Source: Burkholderiales bacterium UBA2459
GTDB lineage: Bacteria > Pseudomonadota > Gammaproteobacteria > Burkholderiales > Burkholderiaceae_E
Direction: 5' to 3'
NCBI GenBank assembly: GCA_002342365.1
Contig: DDPV01000023.1
Span: 2,819-15,668 of the forward strand
DNA: 12,850 nt
Shown here in pieces: positions 6,408-12,448 of this stretch; the first letter of the stretch is position 1; each line of letters starts with the position of its first letter. The notes beneath the pieces were generated by a model. That model saw only the letters and a program-made list of their open reading frames with translations, was not told where the DNA came from and did no database searches. The position numbers and the translations under genes are program-made.

Positions 6408-7310
6408 ATGGTGCAGGATGCGTTTCGCTTTGGTGTTGACCTGGGCGGCACCAAAACCGAGGCGATTTTGCTCGATCCGCAGGGGCTGCCGATTTGGGGG
6501 CATCGAGTGTCCACGCCCAAAGGTGACTACCGCGCGAGCCTCGATCAAATTGCGGCGCTTTTGCGCGCGGCGCGTCAAGCGCATCCGCAGGCAAGTGCAT
6601 GCAGCGTTGGGATTGGCATACCCGGCTCGCTCGATGAAGATGGCATCGTGCGCAACGCGAATTCAACCTGGTTGATTGGCCGATCGATGCGCAACGATTT
6701 GCAATCGCTGCTCGGCCAGCGCGTTGTGATTGCCAACGATGCCAATTGCCTGGCCATGTCCGAGTTTGCTGATGGGGCGGCAGCAGGTTTTGGCAGCGTC
6801 TTTGCCGTGATTTTAGGGACCGGCGTGGGCGCAGGCCTTGTGGTGAACGGCAAACTCTGGGAGGGTGCGGGCGGTCTTGCCGGCGAATGGGGTCATGTGA
6901 GCTTGCCCTGGCCACGACAGGATTGGGCTGAATCGCCTGGGCCGACATGTTGGTGCTCGCAGCAGGCCTGCATCGAATGCTTTTTGAGCGGACCAGCACT
7001 TGCAGCCGACATCGGCCGCGACGACGGCAACGCACAACTGGCCTTGTCCGACCCGAAAGCCGCCGCTGCGCTTGAGCGCTACTACGATCGCCTGGCGAGG
7101 GCGCTGGCCATGGTGATCAACATCATCGATCCACAAATCATTGTCCTGGGCGGAGGGCTCAGCCGTATCGACTCGCTTTACACCGAAATCCCCTTGCGCT
7201 GGCAGACCTGGGTTTTTTCAAACCGTCGCCCCAAAACCTTGCTCAGGCCTGCGCAACACGGTGACGCTTCAGGCGTTCGGGGTGCAGCCTGGCTCGTTGA
7301 GGGTCTCTAA
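6408..7310 (+). CDS. ROK family sugar kinase (Mak/NagK-like)
   Basis: A 300-residue ASKHA-fold kinase of the ROK family, most like bacterial fructokinase/N-acetylglucosamine kinase proteins that phosphorylate free hexoses with ATP. Seen in order: phosphate-1 loop GVDLGGTKTE (9-18), catalytic-base region ANDANC with D111, phosphate-2 loop GTGVGAG (137-143), sugar-binding EWGH with E160 and H163, and adenosine-region LGGGLS (247-252). The zinc cluster keeps Cys181, Cys183 and Cys188, but the usual CxCGxxGCxE reads CWCSQQACIE, with both glycines changed. The start is uncertain: the ATG at 6408 gives the family length, an ATG at 6381 would add nine residues, and neither has a convincing Shine-Dalgarno sequence. 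The gap after plsY is 49 bases. The last 42 bases overlap the end of the convergent tsaD. Substrate cannot be set from sequence. Confidence 0.85.
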   Translation: MVQDAFRFGVDLGGTKTEAILLDPQGLPIWGHRVSTPKGDYRASLDQIAALLRAARQAHPQASACSVGIGIPGSLDEDGIVRNANSTWLIGRSMRNDLQSLLGQRVVIANDANCLAMSEFADGAAAGFGSVFAVILGTGVGAGLVVNGKLWEGAGGLAGEWGHVSLPWPRQDWAESPGPTCWCSQQACIECFLSGPALAADIGRDDGNAQLALSDPKAAAALERYYDRLARALAMVINIIDPQIIVLGGGLSRIDSLYTEIPLRWQTWVFSNRRPKTLLRPAQHGDASGVRGAAWLVEGL

Positions 7311-8351
7311 AGGCCAGCGGGGGCGAACGGCGGCGCCGACGCTGGCAAGCTCAAGGCCACGCAGCCCTTCGCCGCGCGCAAAACGCAGGGCTGCTGCAAG
7401 CGCGATCATCGCGCCATTGTCGGTACAAAGATGCAGCGCCGGGAAATGCAGGCTGATGCCCTGGCGCTCGCAGGCTTGGCCAAGCTGCCGTCTGAGTTCG
7501 CGATTGGCGCTCACACCCCCGGCGATGACCAGTCGCTGCTCGCCGGTTTGAGCCATGGCAGCCATCGACTTCCTGACCAGGACTTCGCAAATCGCTGCTT
7601 GCAAGCTGGCTGCAAGATCTTGGCGTTGACCCGCGCTGAGCGCTGCCATCGAAGCGCTATCGTCTTGCCGCACCCCCAATGCTGCCAGCTTGGTGCGAAC
7701 AGCGGTTTTTAAGCCGCTGAAGCTAAAGTCCAGATCGCCTGAGCGCAGCATCGGACGCGGGAACGCATGACTTAAGGGGTTGCCGCCTTGCGCAAGCGCG
7801 GCAATCGCCGGGCCGCCAGGGTAGCCCAGGCCCATCATTTTCGCGCTCTTATCAAAAGCTTCGCCTGCGGCGTCATCCAGCGTATCGCCAAGCAATTCAT
7901 ACTGGCCAAGCGCTTTGACCCGCATCAGCTGCGTGTGACCGCCCGAACAAAGCAGCGCAACAAAGGGGAAGGATGGCGGCGCATCGTCTAGCAGCGGCGA
8001 GAGCAGATGCCCTTCGAGATGATGGATGCCGAGTCCCGGCACGCCAAGACTCAACGCCAGGGCGCTGCCCACGGAGGCTCCCACAAGCAAGGCCCCGGCC
8101 AGCCCCGGTCCCTGGGTCCAGGCCACCGCATCAAGCTCGCTCAAGGGGAGAGCGGCGTCTTGCATACAGCGCAAGATCATCGGACTTAAGCGCGCGAAGT
8201 GATCCCTTGAGGCAAGCTCGGGGACCACGCCCCCATAACGCTCATGCATCGCCACTTGCGAGTGCAAGGCTTGCGCGAGAATACCGCGGTCGCTGTCCAA
8301 CAAGGCAACCCCGGTATCGTCACAGGATGTTTCAAGACCTAAAACCAGCAT
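7269..8351 (-). CDS. tsaD: tRNA N6-adenosine threonylcarbamoyltransferase TsaD
   Basis: A 360-residue metal-binding ASKHA-fold enzyme (formerly Gcp/YgjD) that transfers the threonylcarbamoyl group from its AMP adduct to A37 of tRNA, working with TsaB and the TsaE encoded at 2119-2637. The N-terminus GLETSCDDTGVALL is canonical. The metal ligands H111 and H115 lie in HHLEGH, followed by CSGGHTQL (135-142), the GGVSANRELR block (278-287) and D311 in CTDNGAMIA. E. coli TsaD has its HxxxH pair at the same numbers, which supports the start. The last 13 codons overlap the ROK kinase gene. The start codon interlocks with that of the divergent flavoprotein gene. No Shine-Dalgarno sequence is visible. 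Burkholderiales often carry tsaD close to rpsU, as here. Confidence 0.96.
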   Translation of the reverse strand: MLVLGLETSCDDTGVALLDSDRGILAQALHSQVAMHERYGGVVPELASRDHFARLSPMILRCMQDAALPLSELDAVAWTQGPGLAGALLVGASVGSALALSLGVPGLGIHHLEGHLLSPLLDDAPPSFPFVALLCSGGHTQLMRVKALGQYELLGDTLDDAAGEAFDKSAKMMGLGYPGGPAIAALAQGGNPLSHAFPRPMLRSGDLDFSFSGLKTAVRTKLAALGVRQDDSASMAALSAGQRQDLAASLQAAICEVLVRKSMAAMAQTGEQRLVIAGGVSANRELRRQLGQACERQGISLHFPALHLCTDNGAMIALAAALRFARGEGLRGLELASVGAAVRPRWPLETLNEPGCTPNA

Positions 8352-9615
8352 GGACCCGATGATGCATGATGTGATCGTGGTGGGCGCAGGCGCAGCAGGG
8401 CTATTTTTCGCCGGCAGTCTGCCTCCGGGCCGATTTCGGGTGCTGCTGCTTGATCACAGCGCCAAACTGGCTGAAAAAGTTCGGATCTCGGGCGGTGGGC
8501 GCTGCAACATCACCAATCTGGAAGCCGGCAGGCTTGAGCGCTACCTGGGCCGAGAGCCCCGCTTTGCGCGACAAGCGCTGGCCGGATTCGGACCCGAGGC
8601 CTTTTTAAGTGCTTTTCGGCGCGATGGCTTATCGGTGCACGAAAAGCATCGTGGGCAGCTCTTTTGTGATCAAGGCAGCAACGCGGTCATTCGCTGGCTT
8701 GATGCCCGCGCTCAGGCCGCTGGTGCCAAGCGGCTGATGTCCACAAGGGTTCACGCGGTTCGCCATGCAACAGCAGAAACGGGTTTCATCCTTGAGAGCG
8801 ACGCCGGCAGCCTCTCATGCCGCATGCTGGTGATCGCAAGCGGTGGGCCGTCGATTCCGGCAATCGGGGCAAGCGATTGGGGACAGGTTCTGGCCCGTTC
8901 GATGGGGCTCGCGGTGGTGCCACCGCGCCCCGCCTTGGTTCCGCTGATTGTGCAAACCCCCTGGACTTCAGAGGCGTCGCTTGCCGGCGTGTCGATGCCG
9001 GTGCGGGTCAGTCTGTCCGGGCAGAGCCATGCGCCAGCCTTCGATGAGGATCTCTTGTTTACCCATCGCGGTTTGTCGGGACCGGCGATTTTGCAGCTGT
9101 CTTCGTATTGGTCCGAGGATCAAGCCATCGATGTGCGGTGGGCGCCGGCAAGCCTGGCGGCCGACTTTGCCGAGGACTGGGTCAAGCGTAAGGCGCTTGT
9201 GGCGTTCAACCCCGAGCGCATGCTCAACGGTTCCGATCCGGCGCTTGCCATGCCCAAGCGGTTTTTGCAGCAACGCTTCGGCCCCTCCGGTGCGCGGCTG
9301 CCCGATCTGAGTGCTCCGATCCAGCAATGGCCTGACCGCGCAATCCGTCGGCTTGGCGAGGTCCTCTTGCGTGACCGTCTTCAGCCCAGTGGCACCGAGG
9401 GCTGGAAAAAAGCCGAGGTGGCAGCAGGCGGTGTAGAGGTGCGCGAACTCGATCCGCGCAGCATGCAATCCTTCAAGCACCCTGGCATGTTCTTTATCGG
9501 TGAGGTGGTTGACGTCACCGGGTGGCTGGGCGGCTATAACTTTCAATGGGCTTGGTCGTCCGCTTGGAGTGCAGCGCGCGCAATATCGGTTATACTAGAA
9601 GGCTATCTCAAGTAA
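8350..9615 (+). CDS. HI0933-type FAD-dependent oxidoreductase
   Basis: A 421-residue flavoprotein of the HI0933/YhiN/BaiN superfamily, perhaps the PP_4765-type subgroup (TIGR03862). Its biochemical role in proteobacteria is not established. The N-terminus has the FAD-binding Rossmann motif VGAGAAG (11-17), then the family signature KVRISGGGRCNITN (43-56). A central substrate-domain stretch includes SGPAILQLSS. The C-terminal FAD-closing block MFFIGEVVDVTG...GYNFQWAWSS lies at about 380-405. No membrane segments or signal peptide are apparent. The first ATG at 8350 is used, but in-frame ATGs at 8359 and 8362 are equally close to the fold. No Shine-Dalgarno sequence precedes any of them. The ATG shares two bases with the tsaD start codon on the other strand. 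The 3' end contains the probable rpsU promoter. Confidence 0.88.
   Translation: MDPMMHDVIVVGAGAAGLFFAGSLPPGRFRVLLLDHSAKLAEKVRISGGGRCNITNLEAGRLERYLGREPRFARQALAGFGPEAFLSAFRRDGLSVHEKHRGQLFCDQGSNAVIRWLDARAQAAGAKRLMSTRVHAVRHATAETGFILESDAGSLSCRMLVIASGGPSIPAIGASDWGQVLARSMGLAVVPPRPALVPLIVQTPWTSEASLAGVSMPVRVSLSGQSHAPAFDEDLLFTHRGLSGPAILQLSSYWSEDQAIDVRWAPASLAADFAEDWVKRKALVAFNPERMLNGSDPALAMPKRFLQQRFGPSGARLPDLSAPIQQWPDRAIRRLGEVLLRDRLQPSGTEGWKKAEVAAGGVEVRELDPRSMQSFKHPGMFFIGEVVDVTGWLGGYNFQWAWSSAWSAARAISVILEGYLK
9587..9596 (+). promoter_or_regulatory. Probable rpsU promoter -10 region
   Basis: CGGTTATACT contains TATACT (9591-9596), 5 of 6 bases of the sigma-70 -10 consensus, inside the last codons of the flavoprotein gene and about 35 bases before the rpsU ATG. 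The -35 is poor: TTGGAG at 9564-9569 is 21 bases upstream, too far for a standard spacer. The ten bases match the candidate at 12368-12377 before the rpoD-like gene except at one position. A separate promoter for rpsU fits the high demand for ribosomal protein bS21. Confidence 0.55.
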
Positions 9616-9631
9616 AACGAGTGATAAATCT

Positions 9632-9844
9632 ATGCCGATTATCCGAGTCAAGGAAAACGAGCCCTTTGATGTCGCACTGCGTCGCTTCAAGCGCACCATT
9701 GAAAAGACCGGAATCATTACTGAGCTGCGAGCCCGGGAGTTTTATGAAAAACCCACGGCCGAGCGCAAGCGAAAAAAGGCTGCTGCGGTGAAGCGTCACT
9801 ACAAACGTATCCGGAGCATGATGCTGCCCAAACGCAAGTACTGA
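9632..9844 (+). CDS. rpsU: Small ribosomal subunit protein bS21
   Basis: A 70-residue, strongly basic protein of the 30S subunit, located near the anti-Shine-Dalgarno end of 16S rRNA and needed for efficient initiation. The sequence is canonical over its whole length: it starts MPIIRVKENEPFD, continues through ALRRFKRTIEKTG and REFYEKPTAERKRKK, and ends in a basic tail with PKRKY. It is the first gene of the macromolecular-synthesis cluster with dnaG and the presumed rpoD. The upstream sequence contains only a weak Shine-Dalgarno-like GAGTGA. The spacer from the flavoprotein stop is 16 bases, so its promoter must lie in that gene. yqeY begins 19 bases after the stop, with no terminator between. 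Confidence 0.98.
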   Translation: MPIIRVKENEPFDVALRRFKRTIEKTGIITELRAREFYEKPTAERKRKKAAAVKRHYKRIRSMMLPKRKY

Positions 9845-9863
9845 TCGCTGACTTTTGCGCACC

Positions 9864-10310
9864 ATGCGTTTAAAAGAGCGTATCCAGGAGGATATGAAGT
9901 CAGCGATGCGCAGTCGCGATCAAGAACGCCTGCTGACCATCCGTATGCTGCTGGCAGCGATCAAACAAAAGGAAGTGGACGAACGCTTGCTGCTTGACGA
10001 TGCAGCGATCGTTTCGATCACCGATAAGCTGATTAAACAGCGCAAAGATTCAATCGAGGCTTATCAGGCTGCCTCGCGCCAGGACCTTGCCGATAAAGAA
10101 CAGGCCGAAATCCTGATCCTGCAAGCCTACATGCCCCGGGCTGCCGACGCTTCGGAAATCGAAGCGGTGATTGAGCAAGCGCTGCTAGACGCGTCAGAAA
10201 CAGGGCCCGCAGCCATGGGTAAGGTCATGGCGCAGGTCAAGGCAGCACTCGCAGGGCGGGCCGATTTGTCTGCCGTCTCCCAGCAAGTCAAGCTGCGTCT
10301 GAGCCGTTAA
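9864..10310 (+). CDS. yqeY: GatB/YqeY domain-containing protein
   Basis: A 148-residue soluble protein of the YqeY family, which resembles the C-terminal tRNA-binding tail of the GatB amidotransferase subunit. Its precise function is not settled; a link to tRNA-dependent amidation has been proposed from structure. Characteristic features are the N-terminal helix RLKERIQEDMKSAM, then RDQERLLTIRMLLAAIKQKEVDE, the conserved LIKQRKDSIEAYQAA region, and QAYMPRAA before the C-terminal helical bundle with MGKVMAQVKA. The ATG at 9864 gives the usual family length; an in-frame TTG at 9855 would add three residues. No Shine-Dalgarno sequence is seen. It lies between rpsU and dnaG, a common arrangement in betaproteobacteria that differs from the E. 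coli rpsU-dnaG-rpoD order. Confidence 0.93.
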   Translation: MRLKERIQEDMKSAMRSRDQERLLTIRMLLAAIKQKEVDERLLLDDAAIVSITDKLIKQRKDSIEAYQAASRQDLADKEQAEILILQAYMPRAADASEIEAVIEQALLDASETGPAAMGKVMAQVKAALAGRADLSAVSQQVKLRLSR

Positions 10311-10373
10311 GCTTCGTCCAGGGTTTCATCGCTCGCGCGCACCGGTGAGGCTCGACGTGGTCGAAGTCCGCCT

Positions 10374-10382
10374 TGCTATGCT
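10374..10382 (+). promoter_or_regulatory. Candidate extended -10 promoter for dnaG
   Basis: The 81-bp gap between yqeY and dnaG (10311-10391) holds TGCTATGCT, an extended -10 form (TGn plus TATGCT). A partial -35, TCGACG at 10352-10357, is 19 bases upstream and sits in a small inverted repeat TCGAC-GTG-GTCGA (10352-10364). A CACCGGTG palindrome is at 10340-10347. No T-rich intrinsic terminator is visible in this gap. A start near 10389 would put the dnaG GTG almost at the 5' end of the mRNA. Confidence 0.3.
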
Positions 10383-10391
10383 TGTTGCGCT

Positions 10392-12362
10392 GTGATTCCC
10401 CAGGCCTTCATTCAAGAACTGCTCGATCGAACTGACATCGTTGAGGTGGTCAGCGCCCATCTGCGGCTGAAAAAAGCCGGCGCAAACTATAGCGGTCTTT
10501 GTCCCTTTCATGGCGAGAAAACGCCCTCGTTCACCGTCAGTCCGAGCAAGCAGTTTTATCACTGCTTTGGCTGCGGCGCGCATGGATCTGCGATTGGATT
10601 TTTGATGGAGCATGTGGGCATGGGCTATGTGGAGGCGATCGAAAGCCTTGCCCAGCAACAAGGGCTCACCGTGCCGAGAGAGCGCGATGGCCAGCCCAAA
10701 GAAGCGATCGACGAGCGCAAAGCCTTGCTCGAGTCGATGACCAAGGCCGCAAACTTTTACCGTGAGCGACTCAAAGACGCCGACCGCGCGATTCAATACC
10801 TGCGCTTGCGCGGACTCGATGGCCGTAGCGCAGCGCGCTTCGCTTTAGGCTATGCGCCAAGCGGCTGGCATGCGCTTGAGGCCTGTTTTGCCGAGTACCG
10901 TTCGCCCCTGCTTGTGACTGCCGGCTTGGTCATCGAACGAAGTGCCGACGCCGAAGCCGCCGAGCAGCCCCAGGGCAAGCGTGATCAACGCGAATGCTGG
11001 GATCGCTTTCGAGATCGGATCATGTTTCCGATTCGAAACCCGCGAGGTCAGGTCATCGGTTTTGGCGGGCGGGTGATCGATCAGGGCGAACCCAAGTATC
11101 TCAACTCGCCCGAAACGCCTTTGTTCTCCAAAGGGCGCGAGCTCTATGGGCTTTTCGAGTCGCGCGACGGGTTGAGGCGTGAAAACCAGGTTTTGGTGGT
11201 TGAGGGCTATATGGACGTGGTGATGCTTGCGCATCATGGTGTCGATTTCGCGGTCGCAACACTGGGAACCGCAACCAGCAGCGAGCATCTGGCCAAACTC
11301 TTAAAGCTGGTTGACCGGGTGGTTTTTTGTTTTGATGGCGATGCTGCCGGTCGGCGCGCTGCATGGAAGGCTTTGAATACTGCCTTGCCGCACGCGGTCG
11401 ACGGTAAACGTTTCGAGTTTTTGTTTCTGCCGGCTGAACACGACCCCGACAGCTTTGTGAGGCTTGAAGGCGTGCAGGGAGTGGCCAAAGCGCTTGAGTC
11501 GACAGAACCTTTGTCGGCTTTCCTGATGCGCGAACTCCTCAGCTTGCACGGGCAAGACAGTGCTGAGGATCGGTCTTCGCTGCTTGCCGCGGCGATTCCG
11601 CTGGTTGCGCAATTGCCGCTGGCAGCTTTGAGAATGCAACTGAGCCGGGAGTTGGCCGAGCGAGTTCGCATCAGCGTGAACGAGCTCAATCAGTTGCTGC
11701 AACAACAGCTTGCAAAGCAGGCAAAACGTCATCAGAGTTATCGCGATGTCCTTGTGCAAACGCAGCCAGAGGCTCGCGCCGATGGCTCCTTGCCTGCTTC
11801 AGTTCGGCCTGGGGATCTGGAAGCCAGCAGAGGCGCAAGCGGGGCGCAAGGGGCAAGAAGTCAACGCGCAAGCAGCTATGGATTGCGGCAACCACAGCTG
11901 ATTGCACCGCGCCATGAGGCCATTGGCCTGACGGAAAAGGCGATCGTGTTGTTGCTGCGCTTTCCGGCAATCACGCTGCGCGATCGCTCCGCGCTTGAAA
12001 TGTTTTGGCCAGATATTGTGGTGGAAGCGATTCGTCTTGATCGCTCGGGTGCAGACCAGGAGGAAGCCGATTTGGCAGGGATGAGTCTGCGTTTGGATAA
12101 GCTTTGCGCTCGGGATCCTGAGCGCTGGACGCCATGGCGGCAGCGTTTGAGCCGCGCCATGGCCTGGGCGATGCTGATCGATGGACAGGCCGCATCGAGC
12201 GAGTATCAAGGCGCGTTACTGCAACTTGCTGATCAAAGGATCAGGGAATTGATCGACCAAGTGGTCCGCGAGGGTTTGGAAACCACGGCTTCGCGTTCGC
12301 GCTATGAGGACTTGATGGCGCAAAGGCGCGCGATTCGGGCCGGAGAAATCAGTCTGACTTGA
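10392..12362 (+). CDS. dnaG: DNA primase DnaG
   Basis: A 656-residue primase that makes RNA primers at the replication fork with the DnaB helicase. The start is GTG at 10392, giving the canonical MIPQAFIQELLDRTDIVEVV; no upstream ATG fits. The N-terminal CHC2 zinc domain has C37, H40, C58 and C61 in CPFHGEKTPSF and YHCFGCGAHG. The catalytic core includes FRDRIMFPIRN and GFGGRVI (about 206-227). Its TOPRIM motifs are E271 in VVEGYMD and D315/D317 in CFDGDAAG, followed by DPDSFVR (351-357). A Gln-, then Arg/Ser/Ala/Gly-rich low-complexity linker spans about 436-500, before the C-terminal DnaB-interacting domain (about 508-650). It is longer than the 581-residue E. coli protein, mostly because of that linker. 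There is no Shine-Dalgarno sequence. Its stop codon is part of a TTGACA hexamer. Confidence 0.97.
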   Translation: MIPQAFIQELLDRTDIVEVVSAHLRLKKAGANYSGLCPFHGEKTPSFTVSPSKQFYHCFGCGAHGSAIGFLMEHVGMGYVEAIESLAQQQGLTVPRERDGQPKEAIDERKALLESMTKAANFYRERLKDADRAIQYLRLRGLDGRSAARFALGYAPSGWHALEACFAEYRSPLLVTAGLVIERSADAEAAEQPQGKRDQRECWDRFRDRIMFPIRNPRGQVIGFGGRVIDQGEPKYLNSPETPLFSKGRELYGLFESRDGLRRENQVLVVEGYMDVVMLAHHGVDFAVATLGTATSSEHLAKLLKLVDRVVFCFDGDAAGRRAAWKALNTALPHAVDGKRFEFLFLPAEHDPDSFVRLEGVQGVAKALESTEPLSAFLMRELLSLHGQDSAEDRSSLLAAAIPLVAQLPLAALRMQLSRELAERVRISVNELNQLLQQQLAKQAKRHQSYRDVLVQTQPEARADGSLPASVRPGDLEASRGASGAQGARSQRASSYGLRQPQLIAPRHEAIGLTEKAIVLLLRFPAITLRDRSALEMFWPDIVVEAIRLDRSGADQEEADLAGMSLRLDKLCARDPERWTPWRQRLSRAMAWAMLIDGQAASSEYQGALLQLADQRIRELIDQVVREGLETTASRSRYEDLMAQRRAIRAGEISLT

Positions 12363-12367
12363 CACTG

Positions 12368-12377
12368 CGGTTATAAT
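12368..12377 (+). promoter_or_regulatory. Probable promoter -10 region of the rpoD-like gene
   Basis: CGGTTATAAT contains a perfect -10 hexamer TATAAT (12372-12377), five bases after the dnaG stop codon and 71 bases before the ATG at 12449. A consensus-like TTGACA at 12359-12364 is only 7 bases upstream, too close to act as its -35; at the proper distance (12349-12354) the sequence is TCAGTC. The same decamer with one change precedes rpsU. It would allow transcription of the sigma-factor gene apart from the rpsU-dnaG transcript. Confidence 0.6.
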
Positions 12378-12395
12378 CAAAGGTTACGCTGCGAA

Positions 12396-12410
12396 AGTCC
12401 GCGAAGGACT
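12396..12410 (+). other. Small hairpin in the rpoD leader
   Basis: AGTCC-GCGAA-GGACT would form a 5-bp stem with a 5-base loop in the 5' untranslated region of the downstream gene. The stretch is also a near tandem repeat (GCGAAAGTCC then GCGAAGGACT, 12391-12410). No T-run follows, so it is not an intrinsic terminator. A leader structure affecting translation or attenuation is possible but unproven. Confidence 0.35.
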
Positions 12411-12448
12411 CGGTGCGGCGCTTCGTCGTGACGTTTTGGGAATCGTTC

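Noticed and set aside
8340..8345. TAAAAC as a -10 for the flavoprotein gene
   Set aside because: It matches only 4 of 6 bases, has no -35 partner and ends 4 bases before the ATG, so it cannot be told from chance.
9540..9632. LexA box upstream of rpsU, as known in E. coli
   Set aside because: I looked for CTG-N10-CAG in the rpsU upstream region and found none.
10326..10796. Minus-strand open frame across the dnaG start
   Set aside because: It is antisense to the zinc-binding domain of dnaG and the yqeY-dnaG gap, with no motif or start signal.
12359..12364. TTGACA as the -35 of the TATAAT at 12372
   Set aside because: The spacer is 7 bp, far below the 16-18 bp needed. Kept as an oddity, not as the promoter -35.
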